Positions 36,264 to 47,716 of a stretch of 64,000 bases of DNA are shown here, piece by piece (position 1 is the stretch's first letter; each line of letters opens with the position of its first letter). Position numbers and translations under genes: made by a program. Source of the stretch: Myxococcus eversor. Lineage in GTDB: Bacteria; Myxococcota; Myxococcia; Myxococcales; Myxococcaceae. The stretch spans positions 434,001 through 498,000 of the forward strand of contig NZ_JAAIXY010000005.1 in NCBI RefSeq assembly GCF_010894455.1. The letters run 5' to 3'. Below the pieces are notes generated by a model. That model did no database searches. It worked only from the letters and a program-made list of their open reading frames with translations, and was not told the DNA's origin.

Positions 36264-37046
36264 ATGCGGAAACCGCGCATCCTCGTGTCCAACGACGACG
36301 GCTATTTCTCCGAAGGACTTCAGGCACTGGTGGAGGCGGTGAGTCCCCTGGGGGAGGTCTGGGTGGTGGCGCCGGACCGCGAGCAGAGCGCCGCGTCCCA
36401 TGCCATCTCCCTGCACCGGCCCCTGCGAATCAAGGAGGTCCGGGAGCGGTGGTTCGCCGTCGACGGGACGCCCACCGACTGCGCTTATCTGGCCATCGTC
36501 CATCTCCTGAAGGATGATCGCCCCACGCTCATGGTGTCCGGCATCAACCACGGTTCGAATCTGGCCGACGACGTCACCTACTCGGGGACGGTGGCGGCGG
36601 CGATGGAGGGGGCCCTGCTCGGGATTCCCGCCATCGCCTTCAGCCTCGTGGCCAGGGGCTCATTCGATTTCGGTCCGGCCGCGCGGTTCGCCCGCTCGCT
36701 GGTGACGACGGCGCTGTCGCGTCCCTTGCCCAAGCGGATGCTGCTCAACGTGAACATCCCCGGCGGCGTGGAGCCGGAGGGCTACAGCGTCACGCGCCTG
36801 GGCCGGCACTCGTACGGCTACAGCGTGGTGGAGAAGGAAGACCCTCGCGGCCGGAAGTACTACTGGATTGGCGGCAGCGAGTATCAGCACGAGGACATTC
36901 CAGGCAGTGACTGCAACGCCGTGCACCTGTCCAAGCGGGTCTCGGTGACGCCTCTGCATCTGGACCTGACGGACCATGGTCAGCTCGAGGGACTGGAAGG
37001 CTGGAGCCTCCAGGACTTCGTCCGACACGAGCCGGATGGTGCCTAG
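36264..37046 (+). CDS. surE: 5'/3'-nucleotidase SurE
   Basis: Survival protein E removes phosphate from nucleoside monophosphates under stress. Metal-site motifs are present: LVSNDDGYFSEG (Asp11-Asp12), REQSAASHAIS, and SGINHGSNLADDVTYSGTV. The length (260 aa) is normal. ATG 36264 is chosen over a longer frame because it opens MRKPRILVSNDDG. The stop is two bases before the next gene, an NlpD-like protein, the same pairing as the surE-pcm-nlpD cluster of Gammaproteobacteria. Confidence 0.93.
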   Translation: MRKPRILVSNDDGYFSEGLQALVEAVSPLGEVWVVAPDREQSAASHAISLHRPLRIKEVRERWFAVDGTPTDCAYLAIVHLLKDDRPTLMVSGINHGSNLADDVTYSGTVAAAMEGALLGIPAIAFSLVARGSFDFGPAARFARSLVTTALSRPLPKRMLLNVNIPGGVEPEGYSVTRLGRHSYGYSVVEKEDPRGRKYYWIGGSEYQHEDIPGSDCNAVHLSKRVSVTPLHLDLTDHGQLEGLEGWSLQDFVRHEPDGA

Positions 37047-37048
37047 CG

Positions 37049-38011
37049 TTGAGGCCGGGCACCTCCATCCGAGCGGGTAGGGCGCTCCTGGTCCTCCTCG
37101 TGCCCGTGCTCGTCGCGGGCTGCGCGGGCACCCGGGCCGCGGCTCCCGGGACGGAGCTGACGCTGGTGGACTCGGAGTCCCAGGCCTCGTCCGAGGTGCC
37201 GGGCGCGGCGCCGGCCCGTGCCTCCCGTCCTTCCGAAGACTCGACGCCTCCGCCTCGCAACGGAGCGTTGCCGTTCGCCCTGCGGTCCGCGCACCCGGAG
37301 CCGGAACTGGTGTCCGTGCGGCACCGCGTCGCCCCGGGCGAGACGATGTACCGCATCGCCAAGACGTATGGCCTCACGGTGGACGAGCTGACCACCGCCA
37401 ACGGCATCAAGGACGTGCGCGCGCTGGCGGTGGGTCAGGAGCTGACGATTCCCGGCGTGGAGCGCAGCGTGCCGGTGGAGTCGTCCGACACGCTGGCCGC
37501 CGAAGCGGACCCGGAGCCCGTGCGCACGTCCACGGGAACGGCGCCCCGGCAGGTGGTGGCGCGTCGCGAGGAGCCTCCCCGCAGGCCCGCGTCGCGTCCG
37601 GGTTCACCCCGGCCCCGACTGGCCACGCAGGGGATGATCGACTGGCCCCTCCGGGGCGTCCTGTACGGGCGCTTCGGGAAGAAGGGACGCGAGCCGCACG
37701 ACGGCATCGACCTGGCCGCGCCCTCGGGGACGCCGGTGAAGACGGCCCAGGAAGGCACCGTGCTCTACGCGGGCGAGCAGAAGGGCTACGGCAACATCGT
37801 CATCGTCGAGCACGCCAACCGGCTCATCACGCTCTACGCGCACAACCGCGACCTGCGCGTGCGCACCGGGCAGAAGGTGCGCCGGGAGCAGGTCATCGCC
37901 ACCGTGGGCGAATCCGGCAAGACGTCCGGTCCGCACCTGCACTTCGAGCTGCGCGTGGATGGCAAGCCGGTGGATCCGCTCGACTACCTGGGGCCGATGC
38001 CGTCCACCTGA
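37049..38011 (+). CDS. NlpD-like lipoprotein: LysM plus M23 peptidase
   Basis: Lipoprotein signal ending LVAGCAG; LysM domain around residues 91-137 (HRVAPGETMYRIAKTYGL ... VGQELTIP) for peptidoglycan binding; basic Pro/Arg linker; M23/LytM domain from about 205. The zinc residues look intact: PHDGID (H-x3-D) and GPHLHFEL (HxH), unlike E. coli NlpD, which is a non-catalytic activator. So it may cleave peptidoglycan crosslinks itself during division or envelope remodelling. Start TTG 37049, two bases after the surE stop, implies coupling. Confidence 0.88.
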   Translation: MRPGTSIRAGRALLVLLVPVLVAGCAGTRAAAPGTELTLVDSESQASSEVPGAAPARASRPSEDSTPPPRNGALPFALRSAHPEPELVSVRHRVAPGETMYRIAKTYGLTVDELTTANGIKDVRALAVGQELTIPGVERSVPVESSDTLAAEADPEPVRTSTGTAPRQVVARREEPPRRPASRPGSPRPRLATQGMIDWPLRGVLYGRFGKKGREPHDGIDLAAPSGTPVKTAQEGTVLYAGEQKGYGNIVIVEHANRLITLYAHNRDLRVRTGQKVRREQVIATVGESGKTSGPHLHFELRVDGKPVDPLDYLGPMPST

Positions 38012-38156
38012 GCGCGGGCCCCAGGTTCGGGGACGGGGGCTCGCTCCCTCCCTCGCTGGTGGCCGCGGTCCTGGACGGTGGACCCGAATGAATTCAGGCG
38101 TCAGGACCCGCAGGGGCCCTCCGGGCCGGGGCCAGGGGAGGGTAGAGTGCCGCGCC

Positions 38157-39242
38157 GTGCCGCACACCTTCGCACCCCTCGTCGTCCTCCTCGTCCTGCT
38201 CTCCCCGTCCGCGTGGGCCCAGGTGTTCTCCCCGTCGAGCGAGCCCGACCCCCAGCCGGTGCCCGCCACGAGCGCTCCCTCGAAGGAGGAGGCGCCCCTC
38301 AGCGTCGCGGTGCTCGCGTTCGAAGCCAACCCCTCCGCCCGGGACTCCGCGGCGGGCGTCACCTCGCTCATCACCGGGCGGCTGGCCGAGGCTCCGCGCC
38401 TGTGGGTCGTCTCGCAGCGTGACATCGACGCCTCGCTCAACGAGGCCCAGCGTCAGCAGCTCGTCGAGCTCAAGTCCTCGTGTGAGCGAGGCCTCTGCCT
38501 CAAGGACCTCTCCAAGCTCACCGGTGCGCGCTTCGTCATCATCGGCCGCGTGGACCGCTTCGGGGAGTCGTACCTGCTCACGGCCAATCTCCTCGACACC
38601 GAGCGCGAGGAGAGCCTGTCCAAGCCGCGCGCGGAGTCGCCGGAGGCGGACACCCTGTTCCCCACCGTCTACGCCATCGCCGACGCGCTCGTCGCCGAGC
38701 TGGTGGCTCCCGGCGTGAGCCAGGGCGCGCGGCCGCTCATCGGCGGGGCTCCGATGGTCGGTGGCGGTGGCCTCTCGCTGGGCCTGCGCATCAACAACAA
38801 CTTCGTCGACAAGCTGGCCAACTTCAATCCAGGCGCCGACCTGGAGGTGGGCTACTGGTTCCACCCGGAGTGGCTCGGCTTCGTCCAGGTGGGCTTCTCC
38901 TACCTGCGCTCCGACACCGAGGGCGCCGAGGGTGGCCTCAACGTCCTGCCCAGCGTCGTCGGCGCGCGCCACTACCACAACGTGGAGAAGTCGCTGCGCC
39001 CGTACTGGGGCTTCGGCCTGGGCGTGCAGCTGTCCTTCGGCGACTTCGGCATCTTCCAGTCCACCGGGCCGCTGCCCACCGTCGTCGGCTTCCTCGGGCT
39101 GGAGTACCTCATCGCCGGACACGTCGGCGTCCAGCTCGAGGCAGGTACGAACGTGGCCCAGGCCGTGCTCGGACTCGCGGAGTCCAAGCTCGGAGATGGC
39201 CTCAATCTGGACCTCAACCTGGGCATCGCGTACCACTTCTAG
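38157..39242 (+). CDS. Outer-membrane-type protein with TolB/CsgG-like N-terminal domain (361 aa)
   Basis: GTG 38157 gives a clean signal peptide (FAPLVVLLVLLSPSAWAQ), with GGGGAGGG upstream. Residues about 42-165 resemble the alpha/beta fold used by CsgG/TolB-N-type proteins (LSVAVLAFEANPSARD; RLWVVSQRDIDASLNEAQ; GARFVIIGRVDRFG), including a CERGLCL pair of cysteines. The second half is Gly-rich, strand-like (NFNPGADLEVGYWFHPEW; RPYWGFGLGVQLSFGDFG) and ends NLGIAYHF, the terminal Phe of an outer-membrane barrel. Function unknown. It is followed after 14 bases by a TPR lipoprotein gene, suggesting an envelope pair. Confidence 0.72.
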   Translation: MPHTFAPLVVLLVLLSPSAWAQVFSPSSEPDPQPVPATSAPSKEEAPLSVAVLAFEANPSARDSAAGVTSLITGRLAEAPRLWVVSQRDIDASLNEAQRQQLVELKSSCERGLCLKDLSKLTGARFVIIGRVDRFGESYLLTANLLDTEREESLSKPRAESPEADTLFPTVYAIADALVAELVAPGVSQGARPLIGGAPMVGGGGLSLGLRINNNFVDKLANFNPGADLEVGYWFHPEWLGFVQVGFSYLRSDTEGAEGGLNVLPSVVGARHYHNVEKSLRPYWGFGLGVQLSFGDFGIFQSTGPLPTVVGFLGLEYLIAGHVGVQLEAGTNVAQAVLGLAESKLGDGLNLDLNLGIAYHF

Positions 39243-39256
39243 GATTCGGAGCCCCC

Positions 39257-40393
39257 ATGTTCTCGCGCCTGCGTTCCCTGTCCCTGATTGCCCTGCTCGC
39301 CACCTCCGCCTGTGACGACAGTCCCACGGTGACGCCCAAGGACCACGCGGAGGGCCTCTACATCAAGGGCACCGCCGAGTACCTCCAGGGCCAGTTCGAG
39401 GCCTCGCTCGCGTCCTTCGAGGAGATGCGCAAGCTGGCGCCCAATGACCCGCGGCTGCCCGCCGCGCGCGGCGAGGTCTTCCTCTCCATGGGGAAGATCG
39501 CGGAGGCCGCCACCGAGTTCGAGGCCGCCCTCAAGCTGGAGCCCAAGCGCTCCACCAACTGGAGCCGCCTGGGCTTCGTCCAGGCCCAGCTCGGCCGTCC
39601 CGACGAGGCCCTCAGCTCCCTGCGCAAGGCCGTGGCCCTGTACCCCAACGACTTCAACGCGCTGGAGCAGCTGGCCGAAATCCACCTCAAGAAGGGCGAG
39701 AACGACGAGGCCATCCGCCACTTCATCCTGGCCGCCAACGCCTCCTCGGGCGTGGTGAAGTCCGAGCTCATCCTCCGCACCACGGAGGTGCTCACCAAGG
39801 TGGGCCGTCAGCCGGAGATTCTCGCGCTGGTGCAGAAGGCCGCCGACGAAGGCCTCCGCACGCCCGGGGTGCTCACCGCGCTGGGCGACGCCCTGGTGCG
39901 CGCCGGCAAGCTGCCGGAGGCCGCCACCGCCTACAAGGAGGCCGCGAGCAAGTCCCCGAGGGACCCCACGCTGTGGGAGCTCGTCGGCACCATCCACCTG
40001 CAGCTGGACAAGCCGGGTGACGCCATCGACGCGTACAAGGAATCCCTGCGCGTGAAGGACCGCGCCATCGTCCACGTGGCGCTGGCCCGAATCCAGCTCG
40101 CCATGAAGAGCAAGGACGGCGCGGAGCAGGAGCTGGCCGCGGCGCTCGAGTCCGTGCAGGGCAACGACGTGCGCGAGCTGCGGGAGCTGGCGGACCTGCT
40201 CGTCACCATGGAGCGCAAGTCGGACGCGCTGCGCATCCTCGGCAACCTCAGCACCGAGCACGACATGGTGAAGGACGTGGACCTCCAGCTCACCACGGCG
40301 CGACTCGCCAAGGAGCTGAAGGACCCGGTGCTGGTGCAGGCCGCCTGCGCTCGCGCGTTGGCGGCGGACCCTCGCGTGAAGAAGTGCCCCTGA
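39257..40393 (+). CDS. TPR-repeat lipoprotein
   Basis: ATG 39257 gives a lipoprotein signal (SLIALLATSACDD). The remaining 350 residues are tetratricopeptide repeats (YIKGTAEYLQGQFEASLASF; KIAEAATEFEAALKLEP; LPEAATAYKEAASKSP; AIDAYKESLRV). It is probably a periplasmic scaffold attached to a membrane, and probably works with the product of the preceding gene. Longer upstream frames belong to the shadow of that gene. Confidence 0.85.
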   Translation: MFSRLRSLSLIALLATSACDDSPTVTPKDHAEGLYIKGTAEYLQGQFEASLASFEEMRKLAPNDPRLPAARGEVFLSMGKIAEAATEFEAALKLEPKRSTNWSRLGFVQAQLGRPDEALSSLRKAVALYPNDFNALEQLAEIHLKKGENDEAIRHFILAANASSGVVKSELILRTTEVLTKVGRQPEILALVQKAADEGLRTPGVLTALGDALVRAGKLPEAATAYKEAASKSPRDPTLWELVGTIHLQLDKPGDAIDAYKESLRVKDRAIVHVALARIQLAMKSKDGAEQELAAALESVQGNDVRELRELADLLVTMERKSDALRILGNLSTEHDMVKDVDLQLTTARLAKELKDPVLVQAACARALAADPRVKKCP

Positions 40394-40400
40394 GCGTGAG

Positions 40401-40415
40401 CCCAGGGGCCCTGGG
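40401..40415. terminator. Short palindrome between convergent genes
   Basis: CCCAGG-GGC-CCTGGG lies in the 34-base gap between the TPR lipoprotein gene and lexA, which converge. No T-run on either side, so a terminator role is only possible. Confidence 0.35.
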
Positions 40416-40427
40416 GCCGCGACGACG

Positions 40428-41093
40428 CTATGCGCGCCCGCCCTGCATCTTCCGGTACACGCCCACGACCAGGCCCAGAATCATCGTGGAGCGGAACTCC
40501 GTGCGGCTCACGTAGATGGGCTGCATGGTGGCGTTCGCCGGCTGGAAGCGGATGCGCTCGCCTTCCGGGTAGTAGCGCTTCACCGTGGCCTCGTCCTCGA
40601 TGAGCGCCACGACGATGTCACCCGGATTGGCCGCCGGCGTCTTCTTCACGAAGAGGTAGTCGCCGTCGTGGATGCCGTCGTCGATCATCGACTGGCCCTT
40701 CACCCGCAGGGCGAAGACCTCCCGGCCATTCACGCCGCCCAGGAGGAAGCTGTCGATCTTGACCGAGTCCTCCATGTGCTCCTGCGCGAGCAGGGGCGCG
40801 CCGGCCGCCACCTTGCCCAGCAGGGGCACCTCCACCATGCCCGCGTCGCGCTTGGCGCCCAGGCCGAGGAGCAGCCGGGCCCGCTTGGTGGGAACGAGGG
40901 AGCGGCTCTGCTGCTCACCCCGATTCAGGTAGCCCTTGCGCTCCAGGGCCTTCAGGTGGTCATTCACCCCGTTGGTGGAGCGGATGTCCATGTGCTCGCC
41001 AATCTCCCGGATGGTGGGCGGGAATCCGCGAGTCTCCGACTCCTTCACGATGAAGCTGAGAATCTCGCGCTGGCGGTCCGTCAGCTCTTCCAT
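40428..41093 (-). CDS. lexA: LexA repressor of the SOS response
   Basis: Residues 1-65 are the winged HTH ([20 protein letters not shown]; SPxTIRE-like [11 protein letters not shown]). The autoprotease half shows the Ala97-Gly98 cleavage site (GKVAAGAPL), Ser135 ([10 protein letters not shown]) and Lys172 (EATVKRY), so RecA-stimulated self-cleavage should work. ATG 41093 is chosen as it gives the standard MEELTDRQ start and 221 residues. A candidate LexA box is 75 bases upstream, consistent with autoregulation. It is divergent from the large hybrid kinase gene. Confidence 0.95.
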   Translation of the reverse strand: MEELTDRQREILSFIVKESETRGFPPTIREIGEHMDIRSTNGVNDHLKALERKGYLNRGEQQSRSLVPTKRARLLLGLGAKRDAGMVEVPLLGKVAAGAPLLAQEHMEDSVKIDSFLLGGVNGREVFALRVKGQSMIDDGIHDGDYLFVKKTPAANPGDIVVALIEDEATVKRYYPEGERIRFQPANATMQPIYVSRTEFRSTMILGLVVGVYRKMQGGRA

Positions 41094-41167
41094 GCGCTCC
41101 CTCGCTCGGCCGGCCTGATTCCCTTGGAGCAGGTCTCCAGGCAACAGGCTTTCAGTGTCCACTTTCC

Positions 41168-41183
41168 CTGAACATACGTGTAG
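41168..41183 (-). promoter_or_regulatory. Candidate LexA operator
   Basis: On the minus strand the site reads CTACACGTATGTTCAG. From memory, the myxobacterial LexA motif is CTRHAMRYBYGTTCAG; 15 of 16 positions fit. A second, weaker GTTCAG half-site follows on the plus strand at 41191-41196. Place and orientation suit lexA autoregulation. Confidence 0.6.
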
Positions 41184-41291
41184 AGTCAATCCGTTCAGTA
41201 TCCCCGTGCGCACCCTCAGTGTGTGTCGAACTTTTCGGCATTCTCAGTTCTTGAGGGGAGTCGATGATCTCGACGTACAATTCCGCCTGCT

Positions 41292-44200
41292 TTGTCCGAG
41301 CTCCGCCACACGCTGCTCTTCGTCGACGATGAGGCCGACGTCCTGGACATCCTTTCGCGGATGTTCCAGCGCCGGTATCGCGTCCTCACGGCCTTGAGCG
41401 GTCAGGCCGCGTTGGAAGTCCTACGTCGCGAGTCGGTGGACGTGCTCGTCACGGACCAGCGGATGCCGGAGATGACGGGCATCGAGCTGGCGGCGACAGC
41501 GCGCGCGGAGGGGTTCGACGTCACCACGCTGTTGTTGACGGGCTTCACCGACCCCGATGACCTGATCGCGGCCATCAACAAGGGGCAGGTGTACCGGTAC
41601 ATCACCAAGCCCTGGGACGTGAACGACCTGCTCATCACCGTGAAGAACGCGGTGGAGTACACGCAGCTGCGGCGGGACAAGGAGCGGCTCATCCGCCAGC
41701 TCCACCAGCGCGTGGAAGCGTTGTTCGTGCTCTACGAAGTGAGCCGGGCCAGCGCGAATGATCCGGCCAGCTACGACAACATCATCGACCGCGTGCTCAT
41801 CGCCGTGGCGCGCGTGCTGCCGTACGACTGCGGCGCGGCGCTCATCGCCCCGGACGAGTCGCGCAGCGCGACGCTGCGGCTGCGCTGTCACGGCACCGTG
41901 GGCGAGCAGGCGTTGTTGGGCGTGAAGGAGTCGATGCTCGGCGCGTACCGCAAGAGCAGCGGCCTGTTGTTGCCGGAGGACCGGGTCATCACCCGCGTGG
42001 CGGGGACGACGACGCAGGACGCGGCGGCGCCTGCCGTGTACCCCAGCCAGCTCACGGTGAACCTGGTCGCGGGTGGACGTCCGGTGGGCATGCTGTCGCT
42101 GTTCAGCCAGCGCGCGGACGCCTTCACCGAGGACGACGGCGTGCTGCTGGACGTGCTCGCCAACCAGACCGCGGACGCCATCCAGTCCCTGCGCTCGGCG
42201 GAGGAAGAGGCCCGCCACCGCATGGAGCGGATGGTGGAGTCCATGGCCGACGGCGTGGTGCTCACCGACGAGAAGAACGACATCGTCGTGATGAACCCGG
42301 CGGCGCGGCGGCTCTTGCGCGTGGGGGATGACCCGACGGAGCACACCAGCCGGATGATGGAGGAGCGGCTGGGCTTCCAGCCCTTCCACCTGGTGCGCGG
42401 CTGGGAGTACAGCGGCACGCAGGTGCTGCGCGAGGAGGTGAAGCTCTTCGACCGCCACGTGCAGACGACGACGACGCCGGTGAGCGATGCGCGCGGCACG
42501 CTGCGTGGTGTGTGCGTGGTGCTGCGCGACATCACCGACCAGAAGCGGCTGGAGGAGCGCAAGGACGAGTTCGTCTCCATGGTGAGCCACGAGCTGCGCA
42601 CGCCGCTCACGTCCATCTCCGGCGCGCTGGACCTGGTGCTCAACTTCATGGCCGGCGACATCAACGAGCGCCAGCGCCGCTACCTGTCGCTGGCCCGGGA
42701 TTCGACCGAGAAGCTCAACACCATCGTCGACGACCTGTTGGACTTGTCGAAGTTCGCCAAGGGCCGCCTGCGGATGAACTTCGAGGTCGCCTACCTGGAC
42801 GAGCTCGTCCAGCGGGTGGTGGAGAAGTACGGCCCGGCCTTCGGTGAGAAGCGCGTGCAGGTGACGCCGGGGCTGCCGCGCCATCCGCTGCGCGTCATCG
42901 CCGACCCGAACCGGCTCAACCAGGTCCTCAACAACCTGCTCAACAACGCGGTGAAGTTCACCCCGGAGGGCGGCGAGGTGCGCGTGGAGCTGCACGCCAC
43001 GTCCAGCCTTCCTGGCTACGTGGTGCTCTCCTGCTGGAACAGCGGCGACCCCATCGCCGAGGACAGCCTGGAGCGCATCTTCGACCGCTTCGAGCAGGCG
43101 CGCACCAAGGCCAACCGCACCGTGCGCGGTACGGGCCTGGGCCTGGCCATCTGCCGCAACATCGTCGAGGCCCACGGTGGCCGCATCTGGTGCGAGCCGT
43201 GCGCGGATGGCGTGCGCTTCATGGCGGTGTTGCCCACCGAGCCGCCGCCGGAGCTGCGCCAGTCCGACGAGGCGGGTGAAGTGCCGGGGCCCCGACGCCG
43301 CGAGAGCCGGGGCCGCGTGCTGGTCATCGAGGGCGAGCCGGAGGTCGGCTACATCGCGAAGGCGCTGATGACCGCGCGTGGCTACGACGTGCGGCTGGCG
43401 TTCAACGCGGAAGAAGGCATGTCGAGCGCGCGGCTCTACCACCCGGACATGGTGCTGGTGTCCGTGCGGTTGCCGGACGTGGACGGGCTGCGGCTGGCGG
43501 AGATCCTCCGGCATGACCCGGAGACGCGGCGCGCGCCACTGCTGCTCTCGTCCGCCTTCGACGAGCGTCAGCGCGCCTTCCGCGCCGGGGCGGATGCCTT
43601 CCTGGTGCGCCCGCTGATGCCGGACAAGCTGCTGGCCACGGTGGACTCGCTGGTGCGCGGTCGCGCGGGCACGGCCCATGGCCGCGTGCTGGTGGTGGAC
43701 GACGACGTGAAGATCGCCACCATCTGTCGCGAGGTGCTGGAGAACATCGGCTTCGACGTGGTGGTGGCGGGCTCGCTGGAAGAGGGGCGCCGCTCCCTGC
43801 GCGAGCGCCGGCCGGACGTCATCCTGCTGGACGTGACGCTGCCGGACGGCGACGGCTTCCTCTTCCTGGAGGAGATAAAGGCCGAGCGCGCCAGTGGCCA
43901 CATCTCCGTCATCTTCATCTCCGCCCGCGCGGAGACGTCCTCGAAGGTGCGCGCCCTCAAGCTGGGCGGCGACGACTACCTCACCAAGCCCTTCGATGCG
44001 CTGGAGCTGGGCGCCCGGGTGGAGAGCGTGCTGCGCCGCAAGGAGCAGGAGCTGTCGGCTTCTCCAACGACGCAGCTTCCGGGCTCCACCGCGATTGAGC
44101 GCGAGGTGCAGCGGCGGCTCGTGGCGCGGCGGCCGTTCGCGTTCTGCTACCTGGACCTGGACAACCTCAAGGCCTACAACGACTACTACGGCTTCGCGAA

Positions 44201-44614
44201 GGCCGACGGTGTCGTGAGGCAGACGGGCGACCTGATGCGCGAAATCTTCGCGCAGGAAGGCGTGCCCGGAGACTTCCTGGGCCACGTGGCCGGAGACGAC
44301 TTCGTCTTCATCGCCGCGCCGGAGTCGGTGGACCGCGTCTGTCAGACGGCCATCGAGACTTTCGACCGCATCATCCCGCTCTACTACGACAGGCAAGACA
44401 GGGAGCGGGGCCACATCGAGGCGGAGGACCGCTATGGTGAGCGGCGGCGCTTCCCCATCATGAGCGTGTCCATCGTCGCGGTGATGACGGACGGCACCCA
44501 GGACCACGCGGAGCTGGCTCGCCGCGCGGCCGACATGAAGAAGCGCGCCAAGGCCATCCTGGGCTCCGTCTATCTGCGCAGTGACCGGGAGCAGGTGGTA
44601 CGCTCCGTCGCCGG

Positions 44615-44618
<4 letters not shown>
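41292..44618 (+). CDS. Giant hybrid kinase: REC-GAF-PAS-HisKA-HATPase-REC-REC-GGDEF-like (1108 aa)
   Basis: Order: receiver 1 (residues 1-120; Asp55 VTDQRMPE, Lys TKPWD); GAF about 150-310; PAS about 315-425; HisKA with MVSHELRTPLT (His near 432); HATPase with NLLNNAVKF near 545 and GTGLGLAI near 612; receiver 2 about 675-790, where the Asp position reads VLVSVRLPD and the Lys is Arg (VRPLMPD), so it is degenerate; receiver 3 about 796-915, intact (LLDVTLPD, TKPFDA); and a GGDEF-like domain about 935-1090 with AGDDF. Cytoplasmic. The only plausible start is TTG 41292, with no close ribosome-binding site; AGGGGAG lies too far upstream. It is coupled by a 4-base overlap to the next kinase gene. 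Confidence 0.88.
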
Positions 44619-46462
<1,844 letters not shown>

Positions 46463-46498
46463 GCATCCCACTCCGGCTGTGATAGCTAGAGGGACTCC

Positions 46499-47467
46499 AT
46501 GGCTGAGCCTCGCCCCTCCCGGCGCCAGACGCCGTTCTTCATCGGCCTCGCGTTGATCCTCGCGGCCCTGCCGCTGGGGTGGTTCGTCTTCCTGCGCCAG
46601 CCACCTCCTCCGCCTCCTCCGCCCGCCCCGCTCGTGGTGCCGGCGGCCGCGCCCGCGGTGACGCGGCCGTTGGAGCTGGAGCTGACCGAGGTGACGGGCA
46701 CCGTGGAGGTGAAGGAGGGCGATGGCACCTGGCGCAAGGCCTCGGTGGGCATGGCCCTGCGGCGGCACGACAAGGTGCGCACGGATGATGGCTCGTACGC
46801 CGTGCTCATCGGCGGCGAGGCGGTGGAGTTCCGCATGGACCCGGGCACCGAGGTGTCCGTGGAGGAGCTGACCGCGTCGGTGTCCCGCCTCCTGCTCGCC
46901 AACGGTATGGCGACCGCCGTCGTGCGTCCCGGCAAGCGCCACACCTTCGAGGTGAGGGCCGCCCAGAGCGACGCGGTGGCCACCCTGCACGAAGCCGGTG
47001 CCTTCACCATGAGCAACAACGGCCAGGGCACCGTGGCCGTCGGCACGCGCGAGGGCGAGGTGACACTGCTCGGGAAGGGCAAGGTCGTCATCGTCCGCGC
47101 GGGTCAGCAGTCCGTCATCCGTCCGGGCCAGGCCCCGTCAGAGCCCGCCGCAGTGCCCACCAGCCTCTTGCTCAAGGTGGACTGGCCCTCGGAGCGCACC
47201 CGTCGCGAGAAGGACCTCGTCGTGCGAGGCCAGACGACCCCCGGCAGCCGCGTGCAGGTGAATGACGTGCGCGTGCTCGCCGACGCGGAGGGCCGCTTCG
47301 AGCGCAAGGTGAAGCTGCGCGAGGGCTCCAACACCGTGGACGTGCGCGCCGTGGGCGTCGGCCGTGTCGAGCAGCGTGAGAAGGCCGAGCTCATCGTCGA
47401 CACCCGGCCTCCTTCGCTGAAGACCGACTCCGACATCTGGAATCAGGCCAGCGACGCAACTCCCTGA
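46499..47467 (+). CDS. FecR-domain membrane protein
   Basis: One TM helix at residues about 12-31, a run of eight prolines, then a FecR-type beta domain (VTGTVEVKEGDGTWRKASVG ... VRTDDGSYAVLIGG ... VEFRMDPGTEVSVEEL). The C-terminal part (about 220-310) looks like a bacterial Ig-like domain (DLVVRGQTTPGSRVQVNDV ... NTVDVRAVG). FecR domains usually regulate or sense in the periplasm; no sigma factor is nearby. It is 36 bases after the kinase gene, so probably in the same operon. Confidence 0.85.
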   Translation: MAEPRPSRRQTPFFIGLALILAALPLGWFVFLRQPPPPPPPPAPLVVPAAAPAVTRPLELELTEVTGTVEVKEGDGTWRKASVGMALRRHDKVRTDDGSYAVLIGGEAVEFRMDPGTEVSVEELTASVSRLLLANGMATAVVRPGKRHTFEVRAAQSDAVATLHEAGAFTMSNNGQGTVAVGTREGEVTLLGKGKVVIVRAGQQSVIRPGQAPSEPAAVPTSLLLKVDWPSERTRREKDLVVRGQTTPGSRVQVNDVRVLADAEGRFERKVKLREGSNTVDVRAVGVGRVEQREKAELIVDTRPPSLKTDSDIWNQASDATP

Positions 47468-47496
47468 AGCCACGAGCATGCGGGCAAGCGGTCGGC

Positions 47497-47526
47497 TTGA
47501 CCCCTGGCAGGGGGTCTCCCTAGACT
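47497..47526 (+). promoter_or_regulatory. Promoter of the riboswitch-led surface-protein operon
   Basis: TTGACC (47497-47502), 18 bases, TAGACT (47521-47526). Transcription would start near 47533, placing the GEMM aptamer at the very 5' end of the transcript. Confidence 0.6.
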
Positions 47527-47547
47527 CCAACCCACAGTCGTTCCTGT

Positions 47548-47640
47548 TCAAGGGCAATCCTGGCCGAAAGGCCTGGTGCGCAAAGCCGCGGGGCCTGAAG
47601 TCCGGCCGGCCGTGACCGCCGTGGGAAGCACGCTCCGGGG
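47548..47640 (+). promoter_or_regulatory. GEMM-I type cyclic-di-GMP riboswitch
   Basis: Core elements of the GEMM-I aptamer appear in order: AGGGCAA (47551), a stem CCUGGCC capped by a GAAA tetraloop and closed by GGCCUGG, the invariant GCGCAAAGCC (47578-47587), then GGGGCCUGAAG and a GC-rich P3 stem ending near CCGUGGGAAGC. The GAAA loop and a CCU-A receptor-like strand are expected to dock. The base preceding CAA is G, as in c-di-GMP binders; cGAMP-selective variants carry A at position 20. I could not place P1 or the expression platform with confidence. It is 77 bases upstream of ATG 47717 and should control the operon at 47717-58078. Confidence 0.82.
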
Positions 47641-47716
47641 AGCATTCCGGACCCACTGCGCCTTGTGCGGGCCATGGGTCTGTCGTTCCTGAGTCCCCCC
47701 GGGAAGGTGGTTTCAA

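Noticed and set aside
41421-44507. Open frame of 1028 codons on the minus strand opposite the giant kinase gene
   Set aside because: It is a high-GC shadow of the kinase; it has no domain, and its composition (His/Arg/Val-rich) is typical of antisense frames.
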